A DNA stretch of 28,707 bases from NCBI GenBank assembly GCA_037447655.1, contig JBBHKE010001996.1:1-28707 (forward strand), given 5' to 3'. Origin of the DNA: Zygnema cylindricum (lineage: Eukaryota; Streptophyta; Zygnematophyceae; Zygnematales; Zygnemataceae). Both the position numbers and the translations under genes were made by a program. The notes under the pieces were generated by a model. That model saw only the letters and a list, made by a program, of their open reading frames with translations. It ran no database searches and was not told the DNA's origin. This document shows, one piece after another, positions 1-10,318 of this stretch (positions are counted from its first letter, which is position 1; each line of letters opens with the position of its first letter).

Positions 1-135
1 AGTAGAGGGAGTAGAGGGAGTAGAGGGAGTAGAGGGAGTGGAGGGAGTGGGGGGAGTGGAGGGAGTGGAGGGAGTGGAGGGAGCCGGGAGAGTGGAGGGA
101 GTGGAAGGAGTGGAAGGAGTGGAAGGAGAGAAGGT
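1..135. repeat. AGTGGAGGG-type 9-bp minisatellite
   Basis: About fourteen head-to-tail copies of a 9-bp unit, AGTAGAGGG drifting to AGTGGAGGG and AGTGGAAGG along the array. The array starts at the window edge, so its true length is unknown. The unit is a multiple of three, so it gives a Val-Glu-Gly repeat on the plus strand; I regard that reading frame as a by-product of the repeat. Confidence 0.9.
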
Positions 136-317
136 AGGACTGAGAGAAGGTTCGAGAGAAGGTATCTCTGGGGGAGGGGACCCAACCAGACGTTCATTTG
201 AACTGGAACCTGGAGGGAGAGGGGGAGGAGAGGTAGAGGATGTGGGGCCATTTTGTAGTAGAATGGATCGCCTTAGTGGAGGACTAGAGGTAGGAAGAGA
301 ATCGTAAACCTGCATGG

Positions 318-512
318 GTAAAGTGGGAGAGAGAGAGAGAGAGTGAGAAACAGTGGAAAGGGAAAGGGGGAGAGGGAGAGTGGGAGAGGGAGTGGAAAGG
401 GGGAGAGGGAGAGTGGAAAGGGGAGAGGGGGAGAGGGAGAGGGGCAAGGGAGAGGGGTAGAGTGGGAGAGGGAGAACAGGAGAGAGGGAGAGGGAGGGTG
501 GATGAAGAATCA
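318..512. repeat. Purine-only (GA/GGGAGA) tract
   Basis: Nearly uninterrupted purines on the plus strand, made of GAGA runs and irregular GGGAGA units. It lies downstream of the minus-strand gene that ends at 827 or earlier. I see no gene in it. Confidence 0.85.
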
Positions 513-826
513 GTAAAAAAACGAATTCTAATCGTGGATGAGAAAATTAAGAATTCGGTTACATTTGGAAAAGGAACAATTTCAGAAATGGAGATGAAAA
601 ATGTGATATATGAATGAACGAATAACCACAGTGAGACACCAACAAGAAAAAAAAAAAAAAAAAATGGTCGCTGATCGATGAAAAAGTTAAAGAATTAGGA
701 AGCTCTTTAAGAATAAACACCTTCTGCATCATCATTAAAATTATTAACAGCAACGGGGCGCCTGATTTTTCTTGTCCTTTTTCCTAAACCTTGTCCACTT
801 CTCAGCTTATCATCACTCTCCCGGGG

Positions 827-2944
827 TTAAATACTGCCCTTACAAAAAAAACCCAGAGTACTTACTCTCTGAACCCCTGATTCACCTGTCCCTTCCTCCA
901 TATGAGTTTCATCTTCTCTACTTTTTGGAAAGCCTCTCGAAAGAGGGATTATCTCAGTCAACAAATCGCGTCGAAGTAACTGCTCCGCCAACAGTAAATT
1001 CGCAACGGAATCCAAAACTTTTCCCAGTTTCATTGCGCTGATGTCATCTCTCACGAGAATCATCTTCGGCAACATGCTTTTTGACCTGCAAAAATTGTTT
1101 CCCAGTTTTTTCTTAGTTGTTTCCACTCTTATGAAAATAAACACAAATATCTGACATATTATCTGAGATATTGTTCCGTGGCTGTCTCAGGTCGCGGCAA
1201 GCTTCATTTGCAAATCAAACATCGGATTTCACTTTCCCTGCCTTCGACAAATAAAGGCCGATTTCTGATACAGGTAGCGCAGATAAATTTCCATAACTGT
1301 CCGGAGTCGAGGCAGATTCCATGTGCTAATCAGAAATACTTTATCATTCTTCTTATCCATTCAAACGTGGTTGTTTACTTTAGGAGACGAACAAATTACA
1401 CAAAATAATTTACTGAAAATATCTTACCAACAGTCAGAATTGCTCTCCACTTCCTCGCATCGGTTGTTGCCACAAAATGGTCTAAACCAGAAACCAACCC
1501 ACCGCTGAAAATAAATAAGTAAACACCAAAAACTGGAAAGAACCATTAACAGAAAGGAACAGAGGGATAGAGCCTTCGCTACAATTTGCAATATCAATCC
1601 CAATTTCCTTTTCTGACGCCACTTATTAATCTGCTTCCTCCTCCTGTTAATCTTTCCATAAAACGTAGGCAAAAAAGCGTAAAGAATACAGGGTGTAGAA
1701 TTCTTCACCTGAAAGGCTTGTACTTTTTTATCATTGATGCGTTGAAATCCTTCGGTTTTGCTACTTCCGACAACTCTGTCGAATGTTTTAAGAGAAAGAG
1801 AAAACTCTCCGAACCGTCTCCTTGGATCAAACAACTCATACTAGAACACCATCTCAACTCCAAACTCCCTTCTGCAAACTTTTCCGCAATTTGTTTTCCA
1901 ATACCTGTTCTACAAACTTTTTCATTTACAAACATTCCTACTTCTAATGAACTTTCCGGATTATTCGACGAATAATCCCGCTGGTCTTTCAAGTCCTGAA
2001 CCAGCGATACATCTTCCGACACATTTAACCTATCAACAACTCTATTTCCAACTCTACTTCTGGTTCTATTCCTCGTTTTATTTCTAACTTTAGGAGCTAA
2101 ACTTGTTTCCAGAAGAGCCAAACTTCTCCTCCAGTCCAATCCTGAAAGGCCCACCATCTGAGGAGTCCCAAAATGACCGATTGAAAAATGGGAAACCTTT
2201 TCAAAAACGTTTTTCTCACAGTCCGAAATGCCTTTCTCCTCACTGCAAACAAAACATCTCACAAAAAAGTATGCAATTACAGTGTTAAGTACCCCAGAAT
2301 ATTGACCTCTGAGCTGAACAATATTCCATAATCAGAAACTAGATCGAAAACAACAAAAGAAAACATAAAAACGATCTTTGACCTAAAATTTAACGATCCT
2401 GGTCTTTCATGATTAAAAGCATTATTGAAACCGATCTCGAGATCACAGAACGGATGAAGAAAAAAATAGTCGTATTCAAAATAAAGTGTCCATTCCATGG
2501 AGTGTAAATGATTGAACGGATGCGTAAGAAAACGAAAATAAGTAAACTGGAGAATGCCTCAAAGGGTTTAAAATCCATATTTTCCGATAAAAGTTAAAAA
2601 ATAAAAGAAGCAAAATGATAAGTGTCAAGGAAGTCTATGTCGTTCTTGGGATACAAAAGAGGTTTTAAATGGTTATAAAAACCATGCTTTCTGAAAAAAT
2701 CTAACGTCGACAGTGTCTAAAAGACTGAAAAATGACTGAGGGAGTCTAATGTGGTTTCTCGGGAACAAAAATGTTCCCAAAGGTTTAAAATTCACACGAT
2801 TCAATAAAAGATAAAAGTACAAGAAGAAAAAAGTGAAAACAAAAACTCACCAAACCAATCTGATTGGACCACCGGCCCTCTGTACGGCGTCTGAGAGAGA
2901 GAGACAAAGATGAGGAGCCTCTCCTTCTGAACACCACATTATCT
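827..2944 (-). CDS. Spliced gene of unknown function (five predicted exons)
   Basis: I do not recognise this protein. Predicted exons, in transcription order: 2944-2851 (AG acceptor after TTTTGCTTCAG, donor GTGAGT), 2242-1709 (acceptor GTTTGCAG, donor GTGAAG), 1504-1428 (acceptor TTTTCAG, donor GTAAGA), about 1338-1233 (uncertain acceptor, donor GTGAAA) and 1085-866 (acceptor TTTTTGCAG, donor GTAAGT) or read-through to TAA at 827. The first three exons join in one open frame (phases 2, 2, 1), and the fourth joins the fifth in phase 2. The large second exon gives 177 codons of mixed, charged, non-repetitive sequence. An ATG at 2939-2937 is a possible start, giving roughly 350 aa, but the strong acceptor just before it implies an upstream exon. 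The third-to-fourth junction fits only with a weak AAAG acceptor; the better-looking TTCTGATTAG acceptor at 1326 shifts the frame, so either a missed exon or a disabling mutation is possible. Confidence 0.55.
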
Positions 2945-3041
2945 CTGAAGCAAAAGAAAAAGCAAAAGGAAAAACAGAAATTCATACAAAGATAATCAAG
3001 CTTAGGAAGAGAGCTACGCACTGGTTGAAAAGTAAAAGACA

Positions 3042-3046
<5 letters not shown>

Positions 3047-3134
<88 letters not shown>

Positions 3135-3150
3135 GGGGGGGGAAGGAGAA
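3047..3150. repeat. (GA)n microsatellite
   Basis: About forty uninterrupted AG dinucleotides at 3047-3129, followed by a short G run. It lies just upstream of the first visible exon of the minus-strand gene. The Ser-Leu reading frames across it on the minus strand are repeat artefacts. Confidence 0.95.
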
Positions 3151-3794
3151 AGGAAAAGATGTGAGATTAAGTAGATAGTCATGGTATTTAAACAGGACAA
3201 ATGGGCAAATAAGTAGGAAAAAGAAATGGAAAAAGTGTCACATGACTTTATGAACTGACAGAGACGTGTGAAAACAAAGTGACAGTGAAAAACCAAAAAG
3301 TGACTCGGAAATATGGCAGTGATGGATAAGACACCAAGTTCTCATGAGAGATTAAGTTAAAAAAAAAGGCTTGAAATAGTGAAAAACAGCAAAACGTTTA
3401 CAAAAAACAAACCTATGACAGAAAAGTTTGTACATAAGCAAATTAAAAAAAAAGGAAGGAAAGGGAGTAAGCAAGGGAGGGAGAGAGAGAGAGTAGAGGG
3501 GGGAGAGGGAGAGAGAGAGAGAGAGACGATCAGCTCATACACTAAACACGTATGTTTGAGAGATTAACGGGGAAAAAAGAAAAGTGAGGCTTATAAATCT
3601 AAAATAAAGTCGGATCAGAAGAGATACATAAATCAAAGATTCTTCAGATGAGGAAAAATGGACAAATCACTTTGTACTAGATTTAGGTTTTTCAAAACGT
3701 TATTTTCTGGATGTAAAACTTGAGTTTCTAGAATTACAAATCGAATCAACCATAGAAATTTCAAATATCTGGAAGTACCACTGCAATTAGGGTT
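3151..3794. other. Gene-free stretch with short GA tract
   Basis: AT-rich DNA with a purine tract at about 3452-3527 (GGGAGAGAGA-type). TAGGGTTT occurs at about 3786-3793. This may include 5' sequence of the minus-strand gene, but I could not place an exon that continues its frame. Confidence 0.5.
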
Positions 3795-4135
3795 TACTCT
3801 CCCTCCCTCCCTCCCCGCCAGCCACACCTCCCTCTATGCTTCTTCCCCTCCGACTCTCCTTCTGCTGCCAACCTCCCTCACTCACTCCTTCTCCTTATCA
3901 CGCTCCCGCTCCCTCTCCCTCTTCCTGTCTCTCTCCCTCTCCCTCTATACGCCATCTTCACCATCCAGTTACATCTCCCCCCATTGCCTACTTCTGCCTC
4001 CTGTCGTCCTCTCTCCATTCCCTCCTCTGCCTCTCTCATTCCGACGACCCTCTCCCTTCGCTCGCTTCTCTCTCCCCTCCCACCCCCTTCACTCTCACTA
4101 CTCTCTCTCTCTTCCCCGGCCTTCACCTGATCCAA
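3795..4135. repeat. Pyrimidine-rich (CTCCCT) tract
   Basis: About 340 bp dominated by CTCCCT, CTCTCC and similar units on the plus strand. A 154-residue open frame crosses it and is rich in Ser, Pro and Leu, as expected from CT repeats. I see no splice signals or family resemblance. Confidence 0.8.
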
Positions 4136-4908
4136 CGTCGCTCCCTCCCTGCACTCCACACGCGACTAAGAAAACAGCCATCTGTACGGACAGTTGTACT
4201 GTCATTCGTACGAATGGTCGTACGGGATTTGCAGCGTCCATACGCTCTGTCCGTGTGCTTCTGTACGGACGGCCTCTCTGCCAAACTACTCTTCCCATGA
4301 TGTCCTCGCTCAGGCGGAAGCTCCGAGGAAGTGGACCAGCAAGTGCACGGCTTTGTACGGAAGGTACAGGCGTGTACGGAAATTGTACAAAGTCTTCCCA
4401 TGACCTGGCAGGATGTCAAGGGAGGCCGCTGAGGTCATGGCTCATTAGCACGTGTGAAGGCGGAGCTTGATTGGAAGAGAAGTCAAGCAGCAAAAAATAA
4501 AGCAATTGCGAAAAGTGATTTTGGGCCGCATAAAATCCGAAAAAGAGAGAGAGAGAGAGAGAGAGAGGAGAAAAAGATGTAGCCTGTTATTTGTAACTAT
4601 ACTCCGTTAAAGCCTTAATGTTAACGTTTTTTTTTTCAGTTTTTTCTTTTTTTCCTTTTTTTTTCTTTTTTACTACATGAATGTTACTACGGTACTGTTA
4701 CTGCCATGCCACCATTCCAGTACATCTGCATCATAAAAAGAGAAAGAAAATAAATAAGCAAAACAAAATAGGGTTTTCAGTTTCTACCACCGGGGAACAA
4801 TACCACAACTGGTCACTGACAGTCCTCCTACCTTCTTTTCCTTTTTTTTTGGTTCTTTTTTATTTATTTTTTATAACTTTTTAGGTTGTACCTATCAAGA
4901 GTACAGTA
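4136..4908. other. Gene-free stretch with GTACGG motifs
   Basis: Contains many GTAC and GTACGG motifs (for example near 4187-4270 and 4350-4390), a GA microsatellite at about 4543-4567, and T-rich runs at 4626-4670 and 4835-4880. Short frames here are uninformative. The GTAC richness resembles the neighbouring transposon family. Confidence 0.5.
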
Positions 4909-5447
4909 CACCGCCAATCGTTATTAGCGTGTAAGTTTTTTTAGCGTATAAAAATAATTACCGTGGTGTACGCTATTTAAGAATTTGAAAATTTTGGAAA
5001 AAATCATACATTCTAATTGTTTGGTTATGGTAATTTGGATCTTTGAAAAAAAAAATGTCGGTCGCAAACATGCTTACACTAGTATAGGTCTCCGTACAAA
5101 ATATGACAAATCGTACACAAATCGTACATTCACACAATCGAAACGCGGCTGTCGGACGAATATGTGCGAGCGGGATTTTTTACAACCTGGTTTTTTTTCG
5201 TTTTTAGAACGCATATTCTCATGCGTCCACGTCTACTAAAACTAATTTATTGTACTTTTTAACTTAAAAGGTACATTTATGTACGGTATGACACTGACCG
5301 TACACCATTCTATTTAAGAGACAACGTACTAAAAATAACCCTAAATAGAATAAAGAAAAATATAGAATGAACTACACTAATGGAGAATAAAAAAAAAAAA
5401 AAGCGGGACGGAATTAGCGTACACAACGCTAATAACGATTGGCGGTG
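4909..5447. mobile_element. CACCG-ended MITE, copy A (complete)
   Basis: A 539-bp non-autonomous element. Positions 4901-4930 and 5426-5455 are perfect 30-bp inverted repeats, each reading inward through CACCGCCAATCGTTATTAGC. TA occurs at both outer edges (4907-4908 and 5448-5449), consistent with a TA target duplication. The surrounding GTAC is itself palindromic, so the exact edge is ambiguous. Internal landmarks shared with other copies are a TTTTTAG-GCGCAT/ATGCGT-type hairpin near 5200-5230 and a conserved block near 5269-5320 containing GTACGGT and GACCGTACACCA. No transposase frame is present. TA flanks suggest a Tc1/mariner-type element (inference). Confidence 0.85.
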
Positions 5448-6320
5448 TACTGTACCGTACACTAGTAAATGGTCTTCTTCCTTGTGAGTACGGTACCCAT
5501 TTTTAAAGCTCAGGCCAGATTTCTGGAGACGTGGCGGATAGTGAATGGCTCCCGGAATCATTTTGCATTACGGATTGGTTCGTATAGCCCCCCTGATTTG
5601 ATTGCCGTGGATTCCGGGCCTTCAGATTCTGGCGGGAGCGTACCGCTGGGCGGGTCTTGCCGTGAGCCAAAAACGCCTCCCGAGAACAGCACTTCAATTA
5701 GGTCAATTCCCGGGTCAAGCAACAAGAGAATGGAATTCACGGACCGCCAGATTCACATTCGCCCGGAATCGGACGACCAAAAATCGAGTAAACGTGATTG
5801 TTTGACCCGAAACTAATGGAAGCGGGGGACTAAACGCCTCAATAGAAATCGAGGAGTGAATGCTGACGTGTACCTGTTCGGGTGCGTGCCAGAGGAGCAT
5901 TCTTTGGAACTGCCCTGTGAAAGCCTGGCAGCCAAAAGGACAAAGGGCGTCATTGCTAGCATAACCGACATGTTCGATACGACATCGCGAGATGCGGACA
6001 AAATAGTGTACAAATAGAATCGACATGGAGCCAGAAGATCTCTTTTTCCTCCAAGTTGGAGAGTCAAGGGTTGAGAGCTGTAAAAAAGATAAAAGCTGGC
6101 CGCGGCAAGCTGCTTTGTCGCGAGGCCTTTTGAAGAGCAAAGTTCCATGATAACAAAAACCTTTTTGTTATGATTTATGTTGACACACCTTTATGTTGAC
6201 AATTTACGGAATGCCACGTACATAACAGGACGTCACATGCTTCGGGACGAAGAATGCTTAAAATCGCGACAAAAGGATGGTGCACGCCTTGGGCAACCGA
6301 CCTCGAAACGCTAAAAATAG
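5448..6320. other. Relatively GC-rich island between MITEs
   Basis: Positions about 5500-6145 are richer in G+C than the flanks and carry overlapping open frames on both strands, the longest being 141 codons on the minus strand (6140-5715). None shows a family I recognise or convincing splice sites. It may be unique host DNA or a decayed gene fragment. A 10-bp perfect hairpin with a CC spacer lies at 6150-6171. Confidence 0.35.
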
Positions 6321-6322
6321 TA

Positions 6323-6860
6323 CACCGCGCATCGCTATTAGTCTCAACGACACTAATTTGGGTTCTTAAAATTTTGATTTTTTTCCTCAAATAGGATACA
6401 TGATTTTAATTTTTCCTTGACGTTAATTAAGGTACCGTACAAAATAGCGTAAAGGACGAATTACAATTATATCTAAATAGTGTGGTGTACGGTCGATGTC
6501 AGACCGTACATAAATGTACCTTTTCAAGTGACAAAATTACATAAAATGAGTTAAATCAGACGCGCACGCATAGGATCGTGCGCTATAAAAACGGGATTGT
6601 TCTGACACGTAAATTAGTCTTACATGTACGGATATTTAAATTTCACGACGGCGTACGATTTTTAATATTTTGTACGGATACATATATTAACGTATATAAT
6701 CGTACAACGAATATTCCATTTTTGCTGTTCCCAAATAGCAAAAACGCCAAAATTAGAATACACCTTTTTTTTTTTTTTTTTTTTTAAACTTAATTAGCGT
6801 CAATGACGGTATATTACTTCCACACTATTTAAACTTTGACACTAATAACGATGCGCGGTG
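6323..6860. mobile_element. CACCG-ended MITE, copy D1 (complete)
   Basis: A 538-bp element flanked by TA (6321-6322 and 6861-6862). Its ends read CACCGCGCATCGYTATTAGT inward from both sides with one mismatch. It is closely related, in inverted orientation, to copy D2 at 12595-13133; for example, the stretch around 6358-6410 matches the reverse complement of 13060-13110 almost base for base. A poly-T run at 6766-6785 varies in length between copies. No coding capacity. Confidence 0.85.
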
Positions 6861-7270
6861 TACCATCACCGACGCTTTTTCCGAAAAACATCGACCCGTC
6901 AATTTTCAATTAGGAAAAAATCCATGCTACGCAAGAGAAGCTAGAGGGGCTGCAGTACGGCACCAGTGTGGCGCGGACCGTACGGGATGGTCCGAATAGT
7001 TTGTCCGCTGCCCAGCGTACTTGCGGGACGTGTAGCTTGTACTTTCCGACGCCTTGACAGTTGACACAAGCTTCTGTACCTCTGGAACCTCCCTACCACT
7101 CCACGCTGTTAAGATCGCATGAAACTCGCAAACAAGTGTCGGTTGGTCAGACTTCAGCCACAAGATTTGGACTATGAAAATAGTGTGTCCATAGTAAATC
7201 CCAATCCGTCAAATTTACGGAATAACCACAGTAATACTTCAAGTATCTAGCCGGTAAAACGAATCCAGTA
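6861..7270. other. Inter-element stretch with a minus-strand open frame
   Basis: Holds an open frame on the minus strand (7163-6927, 78 codons) with a protein-like composition (Trp, Glu, Val, mixed charged residues) but no recognisable domain. It could be a relic exon. Together with 7774-8021 it flanks element E, and both flanks carry an AAGTATCTAGCCGG motif (7240 and 7971 regions). Confidence 0.25.
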
Positions 7271-7771
7271 CACCGCGAATCGTAATTAGAGTAATGAAAA
7301 AATTAGAGTACAAAAACTGAAAAAAACAATTAGAGTAATTAACGCTAATTTATGTGATAGAGCCTTTTTAACTATGAAGTTTACTCTAATTTATTCAAGT
7401 ACTCTAATTTGGCACGCTAATATCCTCTACTGTAAATAAGGTATCCGTACAAAATTTGGCAAAACATACAGTTTATCGTCACTATGACGTTTGCACTACA
7501 CGGTTTGTTATAAAGCATATACATGATAACGGCCTGTATTTAATCATTATTTGTACTTTTTTACTTAATAAAGTACAATTTTGCACAGTCTGACACCGTC
7601 CGTACTCCACACCATTTAAAACGAACCTATAATAGAATTAAAAACGCTAATTAAACTTTACCTTAAATAGAATAATGAAAAAAATAGAATCGTTTACTCT
7701 ATTTCATGTGATAGAGTCGAAATTTTGAGCGACCGAATTAGAGTAATTTACTCTAATTACGATGCGCGGTG
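7271..7771. mobile_element. CACCG-ended MITE, copy E (complete)
   Basis: A 501-bp element with TA at both edges (7269-7270 and 7772-7773). The inverted ends extend about 27 bp, starting CACCGCG(A/C)ATCGTAATTAG and continuing AGTAA on both sides. The interior repeats TTAGAGTAA and ACTCTAATT motifs and keeps the CTGACACCGTCCGTAC block (about 7590) seen in the other copies. It represents a diverged subfamily. No coding capacity. Confidence 0.8.
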
Positions 7772-7773
7772 TA

Positions 7774-8021
7774 CTGTACCTTACAGTATTAGACTGCACT
7801 TCCATTACTACAGTAGTAAGTTCACAGTCGCATACTTCCAGTGTTGCAGCAATTTCGGTTCCAGTGCGGCAGCTCCAATGAGGCAATTAAAGAAACGCGA
7901 TTGTTGGCGCCGGTAATTGTGTACGGATAATTGCCCTATAACACTGGGACGTACGTTACAATAATGACGGAAGTATCTAGCCGGCAGACAGGTACGGTAC
8001 CGTACCTCCAAAAATGAACTT
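7774..8021. other. Unassigned sequence between elements E and R1
   Basis: A minus-strand open frame crosses 8038-7808 (76 codons) without a recognised domain. No splice context or RNA gene is evident. Confidence 0.25.
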
Positions 8022-8024
8022 TTA

Positions 8025-9680
8025 GGCCGTGTCCCCATGTAATCGATACTTGATAAATTATTTTGGATTGTAGCGAAGATTTTACGTACTACTCTGAAAA
8101 AAAAAAAAAATCCAAGAACGAGATGGTAATACCATCAAAGTACAAAACATGATTGTCACTAAAAAGTATTGATGACCAACAAAGGTTAAAGCATAGTTCA
8201 AAAGTAGGTGAAAGTAGGCCCATACAATATGCCTATTGTATGTAAAACATACAATATGACCTTAAGACCCATATTGTATTGGTCGCAAAATGAAAAAAAA
8301 TAGTAACACGGTTGAGTTGCACATCGATCGATAGAGAATTAAACGTCATGTCTAAATTTTGAAAAACATTCGGACAAATAAAATAAAATATGTGAGTTTT
8401 GAGGCATTTTTTATTTAAACCGTCAGATTTGGACGATCGGACGGTCGCCAATCAAAGTAGCGATGTAAGAAGATCACTTGAAAAGCCCATAACACAACTC
8501 ATCCTACGCTGGGTCAGTTCGCTGAAATTCCGTCCAGCGGGGTGCGCTGTACTATGATCATACGTCAAATTCGTATGTTCGTACAAAAGTGTGCACAAAC
8601 GCACACACATACATTATGCCTACTATGCGCGAGTTTTGTGCCAAGTTTCGTGCGCCTACCAAAGGCCTACCATAAAAACGCCTACTTTTGAACTATGGGT
8701 TAAAGACCAAAATCGTGAAGGACTAAAAACACAACAAAAATGCGTAATAAGCCTAAAAGGAAAGAAAGAAAGCAAGTACAACAAAACCAAACTATTGAAA
8801 CACTACAAACTAACCTAGACGCTAAAGCCTCAAACTGATCCCAACTAAAGATTAAAACTATGGATGTCGTTTTTATGCGTCGGGTGGCACAATGAAGAGC
8901 GTCACAATGTGCGAAAAATGACATCGGAACTTTGACATGTGACGGTTGTAGACGTATAGATTTTTGTAATTTTGTGACATTGTCGATGTTTAGGGTTTTG
9001 TGACGCCATGCTCACTTGTGACAACGTCGACGTCACAAATTCAAGAACTTTCCGCCATGGCTATCCGATTTTGGTTTTTCGACTTTTCTTACTCGACTTG
9101 CCATAAATATATACATAAAGGTATTCAAAAGAATTAGATTTCAAATATCTTTCATTTAATACCAGTGTTGTTGTGCTTCAATCCAAAAGTGTGAGGTAAA
9201 AGCGATAATGTGAGAGGGAGAGGGGAGAGGCGACGACGGCGCAAGATTCTGCAAAGGACCCATGAAAGTGGAGGTCCGGGACCCCTGCAGATTTATTCCG
9301 TACATGCTCGTGACGGGCAGGGAGAAAAATAGCGAGTACTCTCCCTCGTTCCAAAAAGTTTCCCACTCGTGTGGCGCGTGCGTAGGCCGTTTTTCATTCG
9401 TTGTTGGGCGATACTTTCCCTGAAATCCAGTCGCGAGGCGATTTCTGATGAAGTTTTTGACGGGCTGAATTCTTTTGCCCTTGGGTCAAAAAAAAAACAA
9501 AACGCCAAAATGCATTCACATGACGACAATTATGAAGTACATTGAAAGTCTCGACTTGACGTTCGCTGTACTTTGGTAAAATTTATATTTTCGTACGGCA
9601 AAAGCTTTTCTCGTTCGAGACTGCGTTTTGTGGGAAAACGACAGGAAAAAGTCGATACTTTAATACATGGGGATACACCC
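8025..9680. mobile_element. PIF/Harbinger-like element R1, interrupted by a hAT MITE
   Basis: Left end at 8025-8040 reads GGCCGTGTCCCCATGT; right end at 9665-9680 is the reverse complement of GGGTGTATCCCCATGT. These match the ends of the perfect element at 10319-11097. TTA lies immediately outside both ends (8022-8024 and 9681-9683), the 3-bp target duplication typical of PIF/Harbinger. A hAT MITE occupies 8192-8697, so the original element is about 1.14 kb. The interior has no recognisable transposase. It includes a GC-richer core (about 9210-9490) that is conserved in the diverged copy R2 at 12361-14704. Confidence 0.7.
8192..8697. mobile_element. hAT-type MITE, copy 1
   Basis: A 506-bp element with perfect 17-bp inverted ends, CATAGTTCAAAAGTAGG, and exact 8-bp target duplications GGTTAAAG at 8184-8191 and 8698-8705. 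An 8-bp duplication is the hallmark of hAT transposition. Subterminal GTAGGCC motifs occur on both sides. The left part holds a hairpin built from CATACAATATG and its complement (about 8221-8280). It lies inside R1. Confidence 0.93.
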
Positions 9681-9683
9681 TTA

Positions 9684-10148
9684 GTCTAAAATGACTGCAA
9701 TCTGGATTGAAGTGTGGCAACCCTATCGAAATGGCTGACACGATTGGGTGTACGAATGTCAGTGTCCAGTCGGGCTGTCGGACAGTGGCGAGAAGCGAGT
9801 GGTCAATCATTTTAAGCTGTTTTTCATAAATGTGAACTGTACGGCTATCATGGTGCATGCTGAAAACTTGAAAGGCGAAGAAAAAAACAATCTACGTCGA
9901 GATTTTAGACTTTAACGTGTCATTTTGTACACGAAAATCCTCCCCGCCCTGGGAATTTTTAAAATCAAAGAGACCATTTGTTTACTGAGGGTTCGGGCTC
10001 AAGCCAACAGCGCGTCATCGCCCCCTTGTACTGCAGAGACGATCGCGGCCGCCCGATCGCGTTTTTGGCGTTCGCGTAAACACCGGTATCTCACCGGGCG
10101 GTACGGTATGGTATGGTATAGTACGGTAAAAAACGGTACGGTACAGTA
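9684..10148. other. Inter-element stretch
   Basis: No gene recognised. Positions about 9995-10110 are GC-rich with CGATCG-type palindromes. The right edge (10098-10145) is a run of GGTAC/GGTAT pentamers leading into element B. Confidence 0.4.
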
Positions 10149-10318
10149 CACGGAAAAATCGCTATTAGCGTAGAAGTTTCTTAAGCGTATAATAATAATT
10201 ACAGTGGTGTACGCTTATCAAGAATCTGAAATTTTTGAAAAATAACATACATTCTAATTGTTCAATAATGCTAATTTGGGTCTTTGAAAAAAAAAAATGT
10301 CGGTCGCAAACATGCTTA

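Noticed and set aside
38-307. 89-codon Val-Glu-Gly frame at the left edge
   Set aside because: It is a translation of the 9-bp minisatellite and adjoining purine DNA, without protein-like sequence or splice context.
2982-3296. 104-codon minus-strand frame with a long Ser-Leu repeat
   Set aside because: It is a direct translation of the (GA)n microsatellite.
3836-4300. 154-codon plus-strand frame
   Set aside because: It crosses a CTCCCT tract; the sequence is low-complexity and has no family resemblance.
5715-6140. 141-codon minus-strand frame
   Set aside because: No recognisable domain or splice context, and competing frames are open on the other strand; kept only as an unassigned GC-rich island.
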